Assembly (NCBI RefSeq): GCF_018861065.1
Contig: NZ_JAHKQO010000031.1
Location: forward strand, 248,001 to 312,000
Direction of reading: 5' to 3'
DNA: 64,000 nt
Source of the DNA: Paraglaciecola arctica
GTDB taxonomy: Bacteria > Pseudomonadota > Gammaproteobacteria > Enterobacterales > Alteromonadaceae
In this document: positions 1 through 8,888 of the stretch, in pieces
Layout of the letters: each line of letters starts with the position of its first letter
Position numbering within the stretch: the first letter of the stretch is position 1
Program-made: the position numbers and the translations under genes
The notes under the pieces: generated by a model
What the model was told of the DNA's origin: nothing
Databases searched by the model: none
The model's input: only the letters and a program-made list of their open reading frames with translations

Positions 1-1
1 A

Positions 2-229
2 GTAACCGGTATTTTAGGTGTGATTTTTAGCCAAGTTGTTTTTAAGTTGACTCGCTGCGATGACTCAAGAGTTAAAGGACTTGCACTAGGAACCGTTTCC
101 CATGCAATAGGCACGGCGAGAGCCCACCAAATTGATGCTAAAGCGGGGGCTTTCTCCACTATGGCGTTATGTGTCAACGGTATTATTACTGCTATCTTAC
201 TACCTCTATTTTTCTGGTTGTTCGCTTGA
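2..229 (+). CDS. LrgB/CidB-family membrane protein, C-terminal part
   Basis: The window opens inside this gene: the frame is open from base 2 and ends at a TGA, leaving 75 residues. The segment with GLALGTVSHAIGTARA followed by a GAFS motif and a hydrophobic terminal helix (GIITAILLPLFFWLF) matches the C-terminus of the LrgB/CidB family, inner-membrane proteins linked to murein hydrolase control and, in some bacteria and plants, to transport of small carboxylates. The partner LrgA would lie just upstream, outside the window. Family assignment is fairly safe because of the SHAIGTARA motif; the substrate or role in this organism cannot be told. Confidence 0.85.
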   Translation, partial: VTGILGVIFSQVVFKLTRCDDSRVKGLALGTVSHAIGTARAHQIDAKAGAFSTMALCVNGIITAILLPLFFWLFA

Positions 230-349
230 GTTAATCTTCTGGCACAACTCATTTAAGTTGGCAGATTGTTGAAATGCCAAATTTACGGTGTGCCAGTGGC
301 ACAGTAACTGCTTAGCTTTAAATATTAAACTGCTTTAGAAGATAAACAT

Positions 350-2065
350 TTGTCTATTATTATGTCCATCCAACAATCCATTTTGACAGTTTTGGTCCTC
401 GGCGTATGTTTAGCTGGTTGTTCGGGGAGTAAACTCGAGAACGACTCTAATACGTCTACACCAAGTGTATTGGTCAATGCCGGTGGTGACCAATCTGTTG
501 ATGAACAAATAACCGTCACTTTAGACGCGCTGGCCACTGGGGAAAGCGATGAGTTAACCTACAGTTGGACGGTTACGCCTAATATCGCAATTACTCATGA
601 GGATACTAGCCTAGCGACTGCTAGTTTTACAGCACCGACTACCACCAGTACCCTAACCTATACTTTCACTGTGGAAGTGACAGACGCAAATGGCAATAAG
701 GGTAGCGATTCAGTGGAGTATCAGGTTAACCCAGTAAACAGCCCCCCATCGGCACAAATACAAGTCACACAAGTTGCAGATTTAGCTAACAACCAATTTC
801 CCGCAGGTGTTGAAGTTACTTTAGATGCTTCTGATAGCACTGATATTGACAGCACAGATGTTAATGACTCCATTTCGGCATACTTATGGCAACAAACTGC
901 CGGTGAATCGGTTTTGTCCGGTATTAGTTTACAAGGTGACAGCTTAGCTTTTATTACTCCAATTCTAAGCGAAGCGAACTCAGTGACTATATCAGTGACG
1001 GTTACCGATGAAGAAGGGGCACAGGACGTTGAATCGGTGACTCTGAATATCCAAAGTGCCGCAGATACGCTACCTCAAGTGAATGCCGGCACAAACCATC
1101 AGGTATTTAGTGGTGAAAGTATTAACTTAAACGGTACGGCGAGTACCACAGTTTCTACCTCTGAACCTTTAGTCGCCAATTGGTTGAATGACTCTGAAAG
1201 AGACCCGCAAATAGAAAATATCAATGCTTTACAAACTGTAGCCATTGCACCTGCAGTAACCGCTACCGAAATAGTGACATTTACGTTAAGAGTCGCAGAC
1301 GCACTAGGGAACGTGGTTGACGACAACCTTACTGTCACCATTAAACCACTACCCATCCAACCACTGAACGATACAGGGGTCATTTTACAAGGCAATGACA
1401 CGCAAATATTAGATCAGTACCAAGCTGATTACCCGGGGCAAGATGGTCAACGAGGCCAAGATATCATTCATGCAAATGGTTTATCTGAAAAAGCCGGTAG
1501 GGGAGAGCAGGGGTTTGACTTTACAAGGCTAGATGAGATTGGTGACGAAGTGGATGATGAAAATGCTGCTTGGAGTTGTGTTCGAGATAATATAACTGGC
1601 TTGATTTGGGAGTCAAAAACGGCTGCCCTTAGTTCTACTCTACATAGTAGTCAATTCAGTTATTCTTGGTATCAAATTGATGATGAAGAAGTGGCAGATG
1701 GCGATGCAAGTGGCGTAGGGGCGAGCTGTTCCCTTAATAGTTGCAACACCCAGGCTTTTATAGCTGAAGTTAACTCTCAAGGATTATGTAACTTCAGAGA
1801 TTGGCGATTGCCGACACATAACGAATTACTATCGATATTACATTTGGGGCAAGCGAGTGCTCCAATGATTGATGCCAATTATTTTCCTCATACTACAGAG
1901 TCATTAACTGCTCCTGTTTGGTATTGGACTCAAGATTCAAGCGCCGATGGTTTTATCAACGAACAAGCTCAGAATGCATGGGCGATTGATTTTTCGTCGG
2001 GTAATGATAATTTTCTAAACAAATCAACGGCGGCTAGAGTGCGGTTGGTCAGGGCAGGGCGATAA
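350..2065 (+). CDS. Lipoprotein with Ig/PKD-like domains and C-terminal DUF1566 (Lcl-type) domain
   Basis: Exported lipoprotein of 571 residues. The N-terminus is a lipoprotein signal ending in LAGC, followed by a Ser/Thr/Asn-rich linker. Three PKD/cadherin-like beta domains follow (about residues 40-130, 130-240 and 242-335), each with the pattern NAG..Q.V..G..V.L..S and a closing V.D..G. The last 170 residues are a DUF1566/Lcl C-terminal domain (GLIWESK, FRDWRLPTHNELLSIL, a closing RLVR). Such domains occur on surface proteins; in Legionella Lcl they bind glycans. The TTG at 350 has AGAAGA about 8 bases upstream; an in-frame ATG at 362 is the alternative start. It probably forms an operon with the next DUF1566 gene 15 bases downstream. 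Ligand unknown. Confidence 0.85.
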   Translation: MSIIMSIQQSILTVLVLGVCLAGCSGSKLENDSNTSTPSVLVNAGGDQSVDEQITVTLDALATGESDELTYSWTVTPNIAITHEDTSLATASFTAPTTTSTLTYTFTVEVTDANGNKGSDSVEYQVNPVNSPPSAQIQVTQVADLANNQFPAGVEVTLDASDSTDIDSTDVNDSISAYLWQQTAGESVLSGISLQGDSLAFITPILSEANSVTISVTVTDEEGAQDVESVTLNIQSAADTLPQVNAGTNHQVFSGESINLNGTASTTVSTSEPLVANWLNDSERDPQIENINALQTVAIAPAVTATEIVTFTLRVADALGNVVDDNLTVTIKPLPIQPLNDTGVILQGNDTQILDQYQADYPGQDGQRGQDIIHANGLSEKAGRGEQGFDFTRLDEIGDEVDDENAAWSCVRDNITGLIWESKTAALSSTLHSSQFSYSWYQIDDEEVADGDASGVGASCSLNSCNTQAFIAEVNSQGLCNFRDWRLPTHNELLSILHLGQASAPMIDANYFPHTTESLTAPVWYWTQDSSADGFINEQAQNAWAIDFSSGNDNFLNKSTAARVRLVRAGR

Positions 2066-2080
2066 TATGCGAGCAATTAT

Positions 2081-2596
2081 ATGAGAACTTACGTTGTAAA
2101 AATACTGGGTCTAGTTTGTTTTTTTATTTCTTATATGGCGGCTAGCCAAACTTGTCTTCCAGACTTTGATGCTGACTTAACAGTAGATGAGTTTGTCGAT
2201 AATGCGGATGGCACTGTAACCGACGAATCTCTGGGGCTAGTTTGGATGCGCTGCAGTTTAGGGCAAATTTGGGAAAACGAAACTTGCACTGGGGATGCCA
2301 ATGAACTGACATGGCAACAAGCATTGCAAGCGGCTCATGGATATGAATATGCCGGGCAACTAGGCTGGAGGGTGCCGAATATCAAAGAACTAGCCAGCTT
2401 AACTGAGCGAAGTTGTGTGCGCCCAGCCATTAATGAATTGTTTTTTCCCAATACCTACTCTGACGACTATTGGACTTCTACTCCTTCAATCGTGGATCCT
2501 AAACGTGCTTGGGTAATTGCATTTTTTAATAGCAGTAATTCTCTTAAAGATAAAAATCTGTTTGTTTTCACTCGACTGGTCAAAACTGCAGATTAA
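2081..2596 (+). CDS. Exported DUF1566 (Lcl C-terminal) domain protein
   Basis: A 171-residue protein made of a Sec signal peptide (hydrophobic residues 6-20, cleavage probably after MAAS) and a single DUF1566 domain. The hallmarks are DNADGTVTDESLGLVWMRC, the WRVPNIKELASL motif and a closing FTRLVKT. Four cysteines after the signal peptide could make disulfides, which fits export. It lies 15 bases behind the larger DUF1566 lipoprotein, so the two are likely co-transcribed and may act together at the cell surface. There is no sequence-based way to name the ligand. Confidence 0.85.
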   Translation: MRTYVVKILGLVCFFISYMAASQTCLPDFDADLTVDEFVDNADGTVTDESLGLVWMRCSLGQIWENETCTGDANELTWQQALQAAHGYEYAGQLGWRVPNIKELASLTERSCVRPAINELFFPNTYSDDYWTSTPSIVDPKRAWVIAFFNSSNSLKDKNLFVFTRLVKTAD

Positions 2597-2685
2597 CGTG
2601 AGTTTTGTCTGTCCTATCTGATCTCTTATTGCTTTTGTTGCGTTTAAAGGCAAACTAGCATCCGAATTACAATTTTCGAGTTTTT

Positions 2686-3468
2686 ATGCGTTATCTGATT
2701 TTTATATTGTTAATGACAAGCTCCTTGGTTCACGGAGCCTCAACTTGCGAAGTGTCACTGAACTACGGCGTCGTGGTGAGTAAACAGCAGATCAGAGTGA
2801 TCAGTGAAGGTGGTAGATCTGTTTATCAGATTAACCACCCCGCTCAGCTTATCGTTCAAGGTAACTGGATTGAACTTGATACACAACAAGAGCAAGAACT
2901 GACGGAGCTTTCTGCAGGTATTCATCAAGTTGTACCTAAAATGATTCTTTTAGCCAACGAAGGTGTTGAGCTTGCGATAGGAACTATTGAACAAGTGTAT
3001 GGTGGATTGGTGAAGGACGACGCAAGCCGCAAGAAACTTCAAAAATCCCTCGAACGTGTACAACTTAGTGTTAAAGAAAAGTTTATCCGCGCCAATGATA
3101 ACTTCTACATGGGACCCGGTAAGCTTGAACAAGTGAATGACTTGGTCGATCAGGAGTTAGAAGAACAAATCGAAGAAGCGATGAGCACCTCTGTGGGTGG
3201 TATCTTGTCGGCCATTGGTGGTTTGGTCACTAACGGTGAGGACAGCGAAGAAAAAATTGCCGCAATAGCTGAACAGTTAGAAACGATGGGAGAAGGATTG
3301 GGTCAAAGTGTTGGGCCTAAAGCAGAGAGCCTAAAACTCAAAGCTCAATGGTTTTGTAATAAGTTCAAAGAGTTAGACAAATTAGAAGATAGACTTAGAG
3401 CCTCAGTAAAAGAACTTCAACCCTATAATGTTTTACTAACAAACACTAATGCATATTTGAATGAGTAG
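2686..3468 (+). CDS. yggN: YggN-like periplasmic protein (DUF2884)
   Basis: A 260-residue protein with a Sec signal peptide (MRYLIFILLMTSSLVHGAS) followed by a mostly helical mature part. The start of the mature protein (CEVSLNYGVVVSKQQIRVI), the central VPKMILLANEGVELAIGTI block and the Gly-rich GGILSAIGGLVTNG segment match the YggN/DUF2884 family. In E. coli yggN also lies near rdgB and hemW, so the convergent hemW neighbour here supports the call. Function is unknown in any organism I can cite. A run of eight G follows the stop codon at 3474-3481. Confidence 0.75.
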   Translation: MRYLIFILLMTSSLVHGASTCEVSLNYGVVVSKQQIRVISEGGRSVYQINHPAQLIVQGNWIELDTQQEQELTELSAGIHQVVPKMILLANEGVELAIGTIEQVYGGLVKDDASRKKLQKSLERVQLSVKEKFIRANDNFYMGPGKLEQVNDLVDQELEEQIEEAMSTSVGGILSAIGGLVTNGEDSEEKIAAIAEQLETMGEGLGQSVGPKAESLKLKAQWFCNKFKELDKLEDRLRASVKELQPYNVLLTNTNAYLNE

Positions 3469-3496
3469 TGAATGGGGGGGGATGTGCTTAACTAAG

Positions 3497-4669
3497 CTAC
3501 ACCATCATCTCTAAAAGAGTATTCAAATAACGCCTACCTAAAGGCGTGACTTGCCATTCGTCGCTAGATTCAATTAATAACCCTCGCTTTACCGCAACCT
3601 CAAGGTTTTGTGCAGTTTTATTATCTAAGCCTAGTCCTGTAAAGTTTTCGTAGTCTGTCTTAGGGCAAGGCTCAAGTAAGCGGAAACGATTCATAAAAAA
3701 CTCAAAGGGTAAATCTTCAGTTGGCACCACTTTGTTGTCGCTCATATAACTGCGGGTTAAATCCATATAACCTTTGGGGTGTTTTACCTTAACTGTGCGA
3801 ATGATTTGATTTTTCTCAGCCAAAGTGATTTTTCCATGGGCGCCACAACCTATGCCTAAGTAGTCTCCAAATCGCCAATAATTTAAATTATGCTGACATT
3901 GTTGCCCAGGCTGACTGTAAGCTGATATTTCGTATTGTTCGAATCCTGCTTGTTTGAGCAAAGCATCGCCTTGTTCTTGTATGTCCCACAACATCTCATC
4001 TTCCGGCAGTTTGGGCGGTTTGGAGTGAAATTGGGTATTGGGCTCAATGGTTAATTGGTACCAAGAAAGGTGTGGCGGTTTTTGACTAATAGCGGTATCT
4101 AAATCAAACAACGCATCCTCTAAAGACTGCTTGGGTAAGCCGTGCATCAAATCTAGATTAAAACTGTTAAGGTCGATGCTTTTAGCCAATGTAGCGGCTT
4201 TCAGCGCCTGATTTTCATCATGAATACGACCAAGTGCGGATAACTTTTCTGGTTGAAAACTTTGTACACCTATGGATATTCGAGTGATACCAGCTATGAC
4301 ATAATCTGCAAAACGTTGACTTTCTACTGTACCGGGATTCGCTTCCATGGTGATTTCAGCATCAGCTAAGAGGTTAACCCTTTGTTTGACTCCATCCAAT
4401 AAGGTCTTTATGGAGTGAGCTGAAAATAAACTCGGGGTACCGCCTCCGATAAAAATACTATGAATTGCTCTGCTACCCACCAACTTTGCATCTTCGGCCA
4501 AATCATCTAACAAGTGGCTGACATATTCAGTTTCGGGCAATTGCTGTTGTTTTTGTCCGTGGGAGTTAAAATCACAATAAGGACATTTCTGCACACACCA
4601 GGGAATATGGATATACAAGGCTAAGGGAGGTAATTTTAGGGTGGTAGGTGCTGACAAGCCGTTAACCAA
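3497..4669 (-). CDS. hemW: Heme chaperone HemW (radical SAM)
   Basis: HemW is a radical-SAM-fold heme chaperone, formerly mistaken for an oxygen-independent coproporphyrinogen oxidase. The 390-residue protein has the [4Fe-4S] motif C25-x3-C29-x2-C32 inside [15 protein letters not shown], the [10 protein letters not shown] motif, and the HemN C-terminal region ([12 protein letters not shown]). It lacks the extra N-terminal cysteine typical of true HemN. Its start overlaps the end of rdgB by 8 bases, indicating translational coupling in an srmB-rdgB-hemW transcription unit. It converges with yggN; no clear terminator separates them. Confidence 0.95.
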   Translation of the reverse strand: MVNGLSAPTTLKLPPLALYIHIPWCVQKCPYCDFNSHGQKQQQLPETEYVSHLLDDLAEDAKLVGSRAIHSIFIGGGTPSLFSAHSIKTLLDGVKQRVNLLADAEITMEANPGTVESQRFADYVIAGITRISIGVQSFQPEKLSALGRIHDENQALKAATLAKSIDLNSFNLDLMHGLPKQSLEDALFDLDTAISQKPPHLSWYQLTIEPNTQFHSKPPKLPEDEMLWDIQEQGDALLKQAGFEQYEISAYSQPGQQCQHNLNYWRFGDYLGIGCGAHGKITLAEKNQIIRTVKVKHPKGYMDLTRSYMSDNKVVPTEDLPFEFFMNRFRLLEPCPKTDYENFTGLGLDNKTAQNLEVAVKRGLLIESSDEWQVTPLGRRYLNTLLEMMV

Positions 4670-5279
4670 TCTTGCTTTTTAGTTGAGCCAAAAGCAGTTG
4701 TAACGCCTTACCACGATGACTTAGGGCATTTTTTTGTTCCGCAGACAATTGCGCCGAACTACAGTTTTGATGAGCGACCCAGAATACTGGATCGTAACCA
4801 AAGCCGTTTTCACCGTGTTGCTCAAAGGTGATTTCGCCCTGCCATTCGCCTTGACAAATAATAGGAGTGGGATCATCTGCATGGCGCATAAACACCAACA
4901 CACATAAAAACTTGGCTTGACGTTTCTCTTTTGGAACCGTCGACATGACCTCAAGTAACTTGATGATGTTGTTTTGGTCTGAAGCATGCTCGCCAGAATA
5001 CCTAGCGGAATACACCCCAGGTGCACCACCCAATACGTCCACAGCTAAACCAGAATCATCAGCAATTGCCGGTAGACCTGTTTGTTCAGCCGCATGACGA
5101 GCCTTGATAATAGCGTTCTCAATAAAAGTCGTGCCTGTTTCGGCCACATCACTTACCGCAAATTCGCTTTGCGGCACGACTTCAATCGCTAAATCAGTCA
5201 ACATGCGAGCCAACTCTTTAACTTTACCTTGATTGCCCGTTGCCAGTACTACCTTTTTAATATTGTTATAATCGAGCAT
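4662..5279 (-). CDS. rdgB: XTP/dITP pyrophosphatase RdgB
   Basis: House-cleaning nucleotide pyrophosphatase that hydrolyses dITP, dXTP and ITP to monophosphates, keeping deaminated purines out of DNA. The 205-residue protein shows the family motifs in order: [10 protein letters not shown] near the N-terminus, [20 protein letters not shown] with the catalytic acidic pair, [10 protein letters not shown], and SHRGKAL near the C-terminus. The ATG directly abuts the srmB stop codon (no bases between), so its ribosome-binding site lies inside the srmB end. Overlaps hemW downstream by 8 bases. Confidence 0.95.
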   Translation of the reverse strand: MLDYNNIKKVVLATGNQGKVKELARMLTDLAIEVVPQSEFAVSDVAETGTTFIENAIIKARHAAEQTGLPAIADDSGLAVDVLGGAPGVYSARYSGEHASDQNNIIKLLEVMSTVPKEKRQAKFLCVLVFMRHADDPTPIICQGEWQGEITFEQHGENGFGYDPVFWVAHQNCSSAQLSAEQKNALSHRGKALQLLLAQLKSKIG

Positions 5280-6539
5280 TTAGGCTTTGGGTCCTCGTCC
5301 TTTCTTTTTACGACTTTTGGCTTTTGCGGTTCGTTTTGCCTTAAGAACTGCCTTCTTAGTTTTATTACTGATTTTTTTCTTAGTCGGTGGTTTCGCTTCT
5401 TTATTTTGTGGACGAAGCTCGGCAATGACCCGACGTTTAAGGGCTTGTTTGGTATAACGCTCAATTTTGGGTACCACACCAATGTCATGGGCCTCAACCA
5501 AAGATATTGCAGTGCCTTTGTTACCAGCACGTCCAGTGCGACCAATTCGATGTACGTAGACATCAGCAGTACGTGGCATATCATAGTTGATCACGTGGCT
5601 AATGTTTTCTACGTCTATACCTCTTGCCGCGACGTCAGTGGCAATGAGTATTTTTACTTCTCCGCTGCGAAACCGCTCCATAGCTTCATTGCGTTTATCT
5701 TGGGGCATTTCGCCCTGCAGCCAACAACAGTCAATATCGATAGATTGTAATTGACCAACCAACGACGCTAAACGCTCTCGAGTTTTGACAAAGACTATTG
5801 CAGTATCGACTTGGTTTTGTAAAAGGTGCGTTAATAAATCCAGTTTATGTTTAGCGTCATCAGCTAGATGGAGCCATTGATGGATCACGCCTTTTTCTTT
5901 ACGGCTCGAATCTGCTTCTAATTTAACGGGATCATTCAATAACTCATCAGAAAAACGGGTAATACCAGTACCTTCTAAGGTGGCCGAAAACAACATAGTT
6001 TGTTTACGCCAGCGTGCTTCTGCGGCTATTTGATTAACAACGGGCGAAAACCCCATATCCAGCATACGATCTGCTTCGTCTAGAATTAGGCATTCGATAT
6101 CGCGGCAATCAAAACTTTCTTTTTCGATATGTTCAAACAGGCGGCCCGGAGTTGCGACTAAAATATCTAGATTTTTCTCTAATAAATCTCGATCTGTACC
6201 GTAGTTAATACCACCAGTAATCACCCCACAGGTAATATGTGGTAGGTATTTGCATATTGCTTTAGCTTGCTCAAATATTTGCAATGCCAATTCGCGGGTG
6301 GGAGTCAGAATTAAAATCCGTGTCGAACCGGGTTGGCGCCTGGGGTAATCCAACAAAAACTGGCAAGCCGGTAATAAAAAAGCCGCTGTTTTGCCGGTAC
6401 CAGTAGGGGCTGAGGCTAAAATGTCTTTGCCATTCATGGCCTCTGGAATGACCTGAGCCTGAATGCTGGTGGGTGTTTTATACCCTAAATCCGTCACAGC
6501 GTGGATTAGGTCATCGTCTAGTTCTAATTGTTCAAACAT
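5280..6539 (-). CDS. srmB: DEAD-box RNA helicase SrmB
   Basis: ATP-dependent RNA helicase of the SrmB group, which assists early assembly of the 50S ribosomal subunit. The 419-residue protein has Q-motif TPTSIQAQVIP, Walker A APTGTGKT (residues 44-51), PTRELA, DEAD at 154-157, SAT at 185-187, the TDVAARGID motif and HRIGRTGRAG. It resembles E. coli SrmB closely in unusual stretches such as DEADRMLDMGF, RWRKQT-LFSATLEG, IHQW and GTAISLVEAHD. The last 50 residues are a very basic Lys/Arg tail, also typical. It is the first gene of a likely srmB-rdgB-hemW operon. Confidence 0.9.
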   Translation of the reverse strand: MFEQLELDDDLIHAVTDLGYKTPTSIQAQVIPEAMNGKDILASAPTGTGKTAAFLLPACQFLLDYPRRQPGSTRILILTPTRELALQIFEQAKAICKYLPHITCGVITGGINYGTDRDLLEKNLDILVATPGRLFEHIEKESFDCRDIECLILDEADRMLDMGFSPVVNQIAAEARWRKQTMLFSATLEGTGITRFSDELLNDPVKLEADSSRKEKGVIHQWLHLADDAKHKLDLLTHLLQNQVDTAIVFVKTRERLASLVGQLQSIDIDCCWLQGEMPQDKRNEAMERFRSGEVKILIATDVAARGIDVENISHVINYDMPRTADVYVHRIGRTGRAGNKGTAISLVEAHDIGVVPKIERYTKQALKRRVIAELRPQNKEAKPPTKKKISNKTKKAVLKAKRTAKAKSRKKKGRGPKA

Positions 6540-6635
6540 GTATGTTTAAGCCTTGTTTAATCGTTGGCTTGGGAATTGTGGGGATTATAAAGGAGTGGCG
6601 AGGGAATTGCTTATTGATTTTTCAAAGTCAGGGCG

Positions 6636-6669
6636 ATGAATGTAGCTCCTTGCTGTATTCTACATTCAT
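6636..6669. repeat. Inverted repeat (hairpin) between srmB and the 6.7 kb gene
   Basis: Two perfect 10-base arms, ATGAATGTAG (6636-6645) and CTACATTCAT (6660-6669), separated by 14 bases. It lies after the stop of the minus-strand gene at 6703-7710 and about 100 bases upstream of the srmB start. There is no T-run on the minus strand, so it is not a classical terminator; it could be an RNA hairpin ending the upstream transcript or an operator for srmB. Confidence 0.5.
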
Positions 6670-6702
6670 TACCGAGTTGAAAACTTAATATTGAGATGGA
6701 GG

Positions 6703-7710
6703 TTACCCCAGACCGATAAATCTCATCGCACTACTTTTCTTCTTAGCGAAGAAACCTTTTTTGGTATGGGTGCCTTTGTTGCTTTGTAATCCGCTGAGTT
6801 GCAGTCGCGACTTTTCAATGTCTTTAGCGGCGAGTTTGAGCATAGGGTCCATTTTCTTTTTCTTAATTTCTTCTACTTTGTCCTTCCATCCGGGGATCCC
6901 AATATCTGCTATGAAGAAATTCGCCACTGTTGAAGTATCTGCACAAGTTAAAAAGTAACAACCGAGTATCGGGCATTCATTGAATACGGTCAGATCTAAA
7001 GTAGAAGGGCTGCTAAGTCGTTTATTGCCGGCTTGCATTTCTTTGATTTCCAAGCCCAGTGCAAATAATTCCATGCCTAAAGCCGCTACCGCATTACACA
7101 TGCCAATCGCCGCTGTAGTGGCAGTACCTCCATCTAGTACTAGACCCGCAATTTTTCCTCCTGTGGCAGCACTATGTCTGGTCAGGTTGATAGAATCTTT
7201 GGCTAAGTCGCGTTTGATTAGGACAATAATGGCTTCTGCCGCAGCCAAAGGGTCGCCTGCGCGAAAACCATGTTTTTGAGTACGGCTTTGATATAAGGCT
7301 TTGGCATCGGTCGCCACGGCTTTTGCTGCTTTTGCTGTTTTTAGGGCACTTGCGGCGACGCTGATAAAAGGGATAATTTCTGAGATTAATTCACTTAGAA
7401 TTTCAGAGGTCAAGGCTTCGACAATGTCTTCTATATTGTCTACGTCAGCACAGGTTTTAATGAACTCTTTTGCCACCGTTTGCATTTGTTGCGCCGCAAA
7501 ACCACCGCCTGAATGAGTGGCGTTTTTGACCTTGTCGGCACTTTTCTTAATTTTGTTCCCTGACTGCAACAATGATTTTGCGGTTTTGACTTTTTCTACG
7601 TTGCCAAAAACCAGTTTCGTGCCGCCAAACATGTTTTGCATAGCCATACGTCGGGCTTTTGAAAGTTCCGACATGGCTGCAAAATCTGCCATTGTGAGTT
7701 GTTGAGCCAT
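6703..7710 (-). CDS. Hypothetical protein, Ala/Lys-rich with two hydrophobic helical segments
   Basis: I do not recognise this 335-residue protein. The start is well supported: AAGGA lies 7-11 bases upstream of the ATG. Residues 1-80 are basic and amphipathic (repeated Lys with Ala/Gly). Around 100-130 lies a helical region rich in Ile/Leu/Ala (SELISEIIPFISVAASALK), and around 190-225 a Gly/Ala-rich hydrophobic stretch (GTATTAAIGMCNAVAALGMELF) that could insert in a membrane. Several cysteines cluster near ECPILGCYFLTC. The C-terminus is strongly basic (KKKMDP, KKGFFAKKKSS). No signal peptide is seen. It is divergent from another unknown, similarly Ala/Gly-rich gene at 8011. A membrane-active or secreted effector role is possible but is only a guess. 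Confidence 0.6.
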   Translation of the reverse strand: MAQQLTMADFAAMSELSKARRMAMQNMFGGTKLVFGNVEKVKTAKSLLQSGNKIKKSADKVKNATHSGGGFAAQQMQTVAKEFIKTCADVDNIEDIVEALTSEILSELISEIIPFISVAASALKTAKAAKAVATDAKALYQSRTQKHGFRAGDPLAAAEAIIVLIKRDLAKDSINLTRHSAATGGKIAGLVLDGGTATTAAIGMCNAVAALGMELFALGLEIKEMQAGNKRLSSPSTLDLTVFNECPILGCYFLTCADTSTVANFFIADIGIPGWKDKVEEIKKKKMDPMLKLAAKDIEKSRLQLSGLQSNKGTHTKKGFFAKKKSSAMRFIGLG

Positions 7711-8010
7711 TTTGATTCCTTTTCGTTAATTAACCCTAGCGAAAAAGAGTATAGTATTATTGGGGAATATGGAATCGATTAATATTCAACCGGAAGTGAA
7801 ATGGATTAGATTGAATTTTTGCGAAGAAATGAATCTTTATATTCGATTAATTATTTACAGAAATTTAGGCAATCAAAATCGAGAATATAGCCATTTTGGT
7901 CAAATTCACGGAATTTTCATAGTTGTTTATTTTTGCATGTGTAAGTAAAGTAATGTCAGATATCAATGTTACATTGATCTGCTAATTAAAATAACTAGGG
8001 AGAGTTAAGT
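7711..8010. promoter_or_regulatory. Divergent intergenic region between two unknown genes
   Basis: Exactly 300 bases between divergent start codons, AT-rich. Near the minus-strand gene lies an inverted repeat with arms TTTTCG (7719-7724) and CGAAAA (7739-7744) that encloses a TTAATTAA palindrome; it could be an operator. Near the plus-strand gene, GGGAGAG precedes the TTG start. I see no convincing -35/-10 pair for either side. A short open frame at 7760-7948 has no ribosome-binding site and unremarkable composition, so I leave it out. Confidence 0.4.
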
Positions 8011-8574
8011 TTGTCTAAAACAACCGAAGAAGCCCTTAGAGCTGAGTTGAGAAGAGTAGCTACGCCAAATACTAAAATGGTCTTGAATGATTCTGATGCT
8101 TTTAGTTATATGGTTAAGATGTTTAACGGTACTTTGGCAATGGCGAGTGGCAAAGGAATTGACATTGCTATGGGCAGCCTAGATAAAAGTATCGCCACTG
8201 TAGATTTAACTTCACAGGCTTCTAATTCAAATAAAATTCTTCTCACTTCTCGAACAATTCAACTCCTATTGGAGTCAGCAAAATTAGCTTCTCTTGCTGG
8301 GAAAACCAATCCCTTAGGAATTATGGCAACTGTTGGTGCAACACTGGCAACAAAAACATCAATAGCCTTGAGTATGGCTGGCAGTGACAATAAGCAAGCA
8401 ACTTGTATAGCAGCGTTTTCGGACATGGCTGCGGGAGGGTTAACACTTACAGCTGGTATAGCTTTTAGCGCAACTGGTTTAGGTTCTTTGGCAAGTGTCG
8501 CATTAGTTGTCTCAAGTGTCTCGCAAATTCTAATAGGCGGATATAATGCACATAAAGCCTGTATAAGGAAATAG
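8011..8574 (+). CDS. Hypothetical protein with Gly/Ala-rich hydrophobic C-terminal half
   Basis: Unrecognised 187-residue protein. The TTG start has GGGAGAG about 7 bases upstream; no in-frame ATG fits better. Residues 1-60 are soluble with mixed charge (TTEEALRAELRRVATP). From about residue 75 the protein alternates Leu/Ala helices with Gly-rich turns (LASLAGKTNPLGIMATVGATLA; then GLTLTAGIAFSATGLGSLASVALVVSSV), the type of hairpin seen in pore-forming or membrane-inserting proteins. No signal peptide. It sits divergently from the unknown gene at 6703-7710, and the two have similar lengths of Ala/Gly-rich hydrophobic sequence, though I cannot align them. Base use looks more AT-rich than flanking genes. 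Confidence 0.55.
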   Translation: MSKTTEEALRAELRRVATPNTKMVLNDSDAFSYMVKMFNGTLAMASGKGIDIAMGSLDKSIATVDLTSQASNSNKILLTSRTIQLLLESAKLASLAGKTNPLGIMATVGATLATKTSIALSMAGSDNKQATCIAAFSDMAAGGLTLTAGIAFSATGLGSLASVALVVSSVSQILIGGYNAHKACIRK

Positions 8575-8888
8575 AGTATTGACTACCAGCACAGTCATTT
8601 TGAGTTCTACTGTATATCATTCTAAATACGTATTGAATCAGGGGTAAACATTTAACCTATTTAGCGGGTATTTCGAGTTTTCGCTAACTCCTGTTTTTTA
8701 ACCTTGTTAATTGTCCATCGTACTTGTGTCCAAATGATGTCAAAATATAGTTCAAATTAAAGACTTTGATTTACAGACTGCCAATATGAAAAACTTCATA
8801 GTTACAGCATGATATGAAATTGTCTTGACCAAATGTTTGAATTTCCTCACCTAATCACTACAACTTGGCATCAGGTACTCGATTTAAT
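8575..8888. other. Intergenic region, 314 bases
   Basis: Nothing coding is visible. A weak hairpin (TTAGCG 8661-8666, CGCTAA 8682-8687) followed by a T-run at 8694-8699 could end transcription of the upstream gene. The rest is AT-rich leader for the SNF2 helicase with no promoter I would defend. Confidence 0.3.

Noticed and set aside
3474-3481. Run of eight G after the yggN stop
   Set aside because: A homopolymer between convergent genes with no sign of frameshift or function; could be simple slippage or read error.
5229-5750. Plus-strand frame of 173 codons opposite srmB and rdgB
   Set aside because: A shadow of well-supported genes on the minus strand, with no protein features.
7760-7948. 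62-codon plus-strand frame between the two unknown genes
   Set aside because: No ribosome-binding site, composition follows intergenic AT-richness, and it occupies the shared promoter region.
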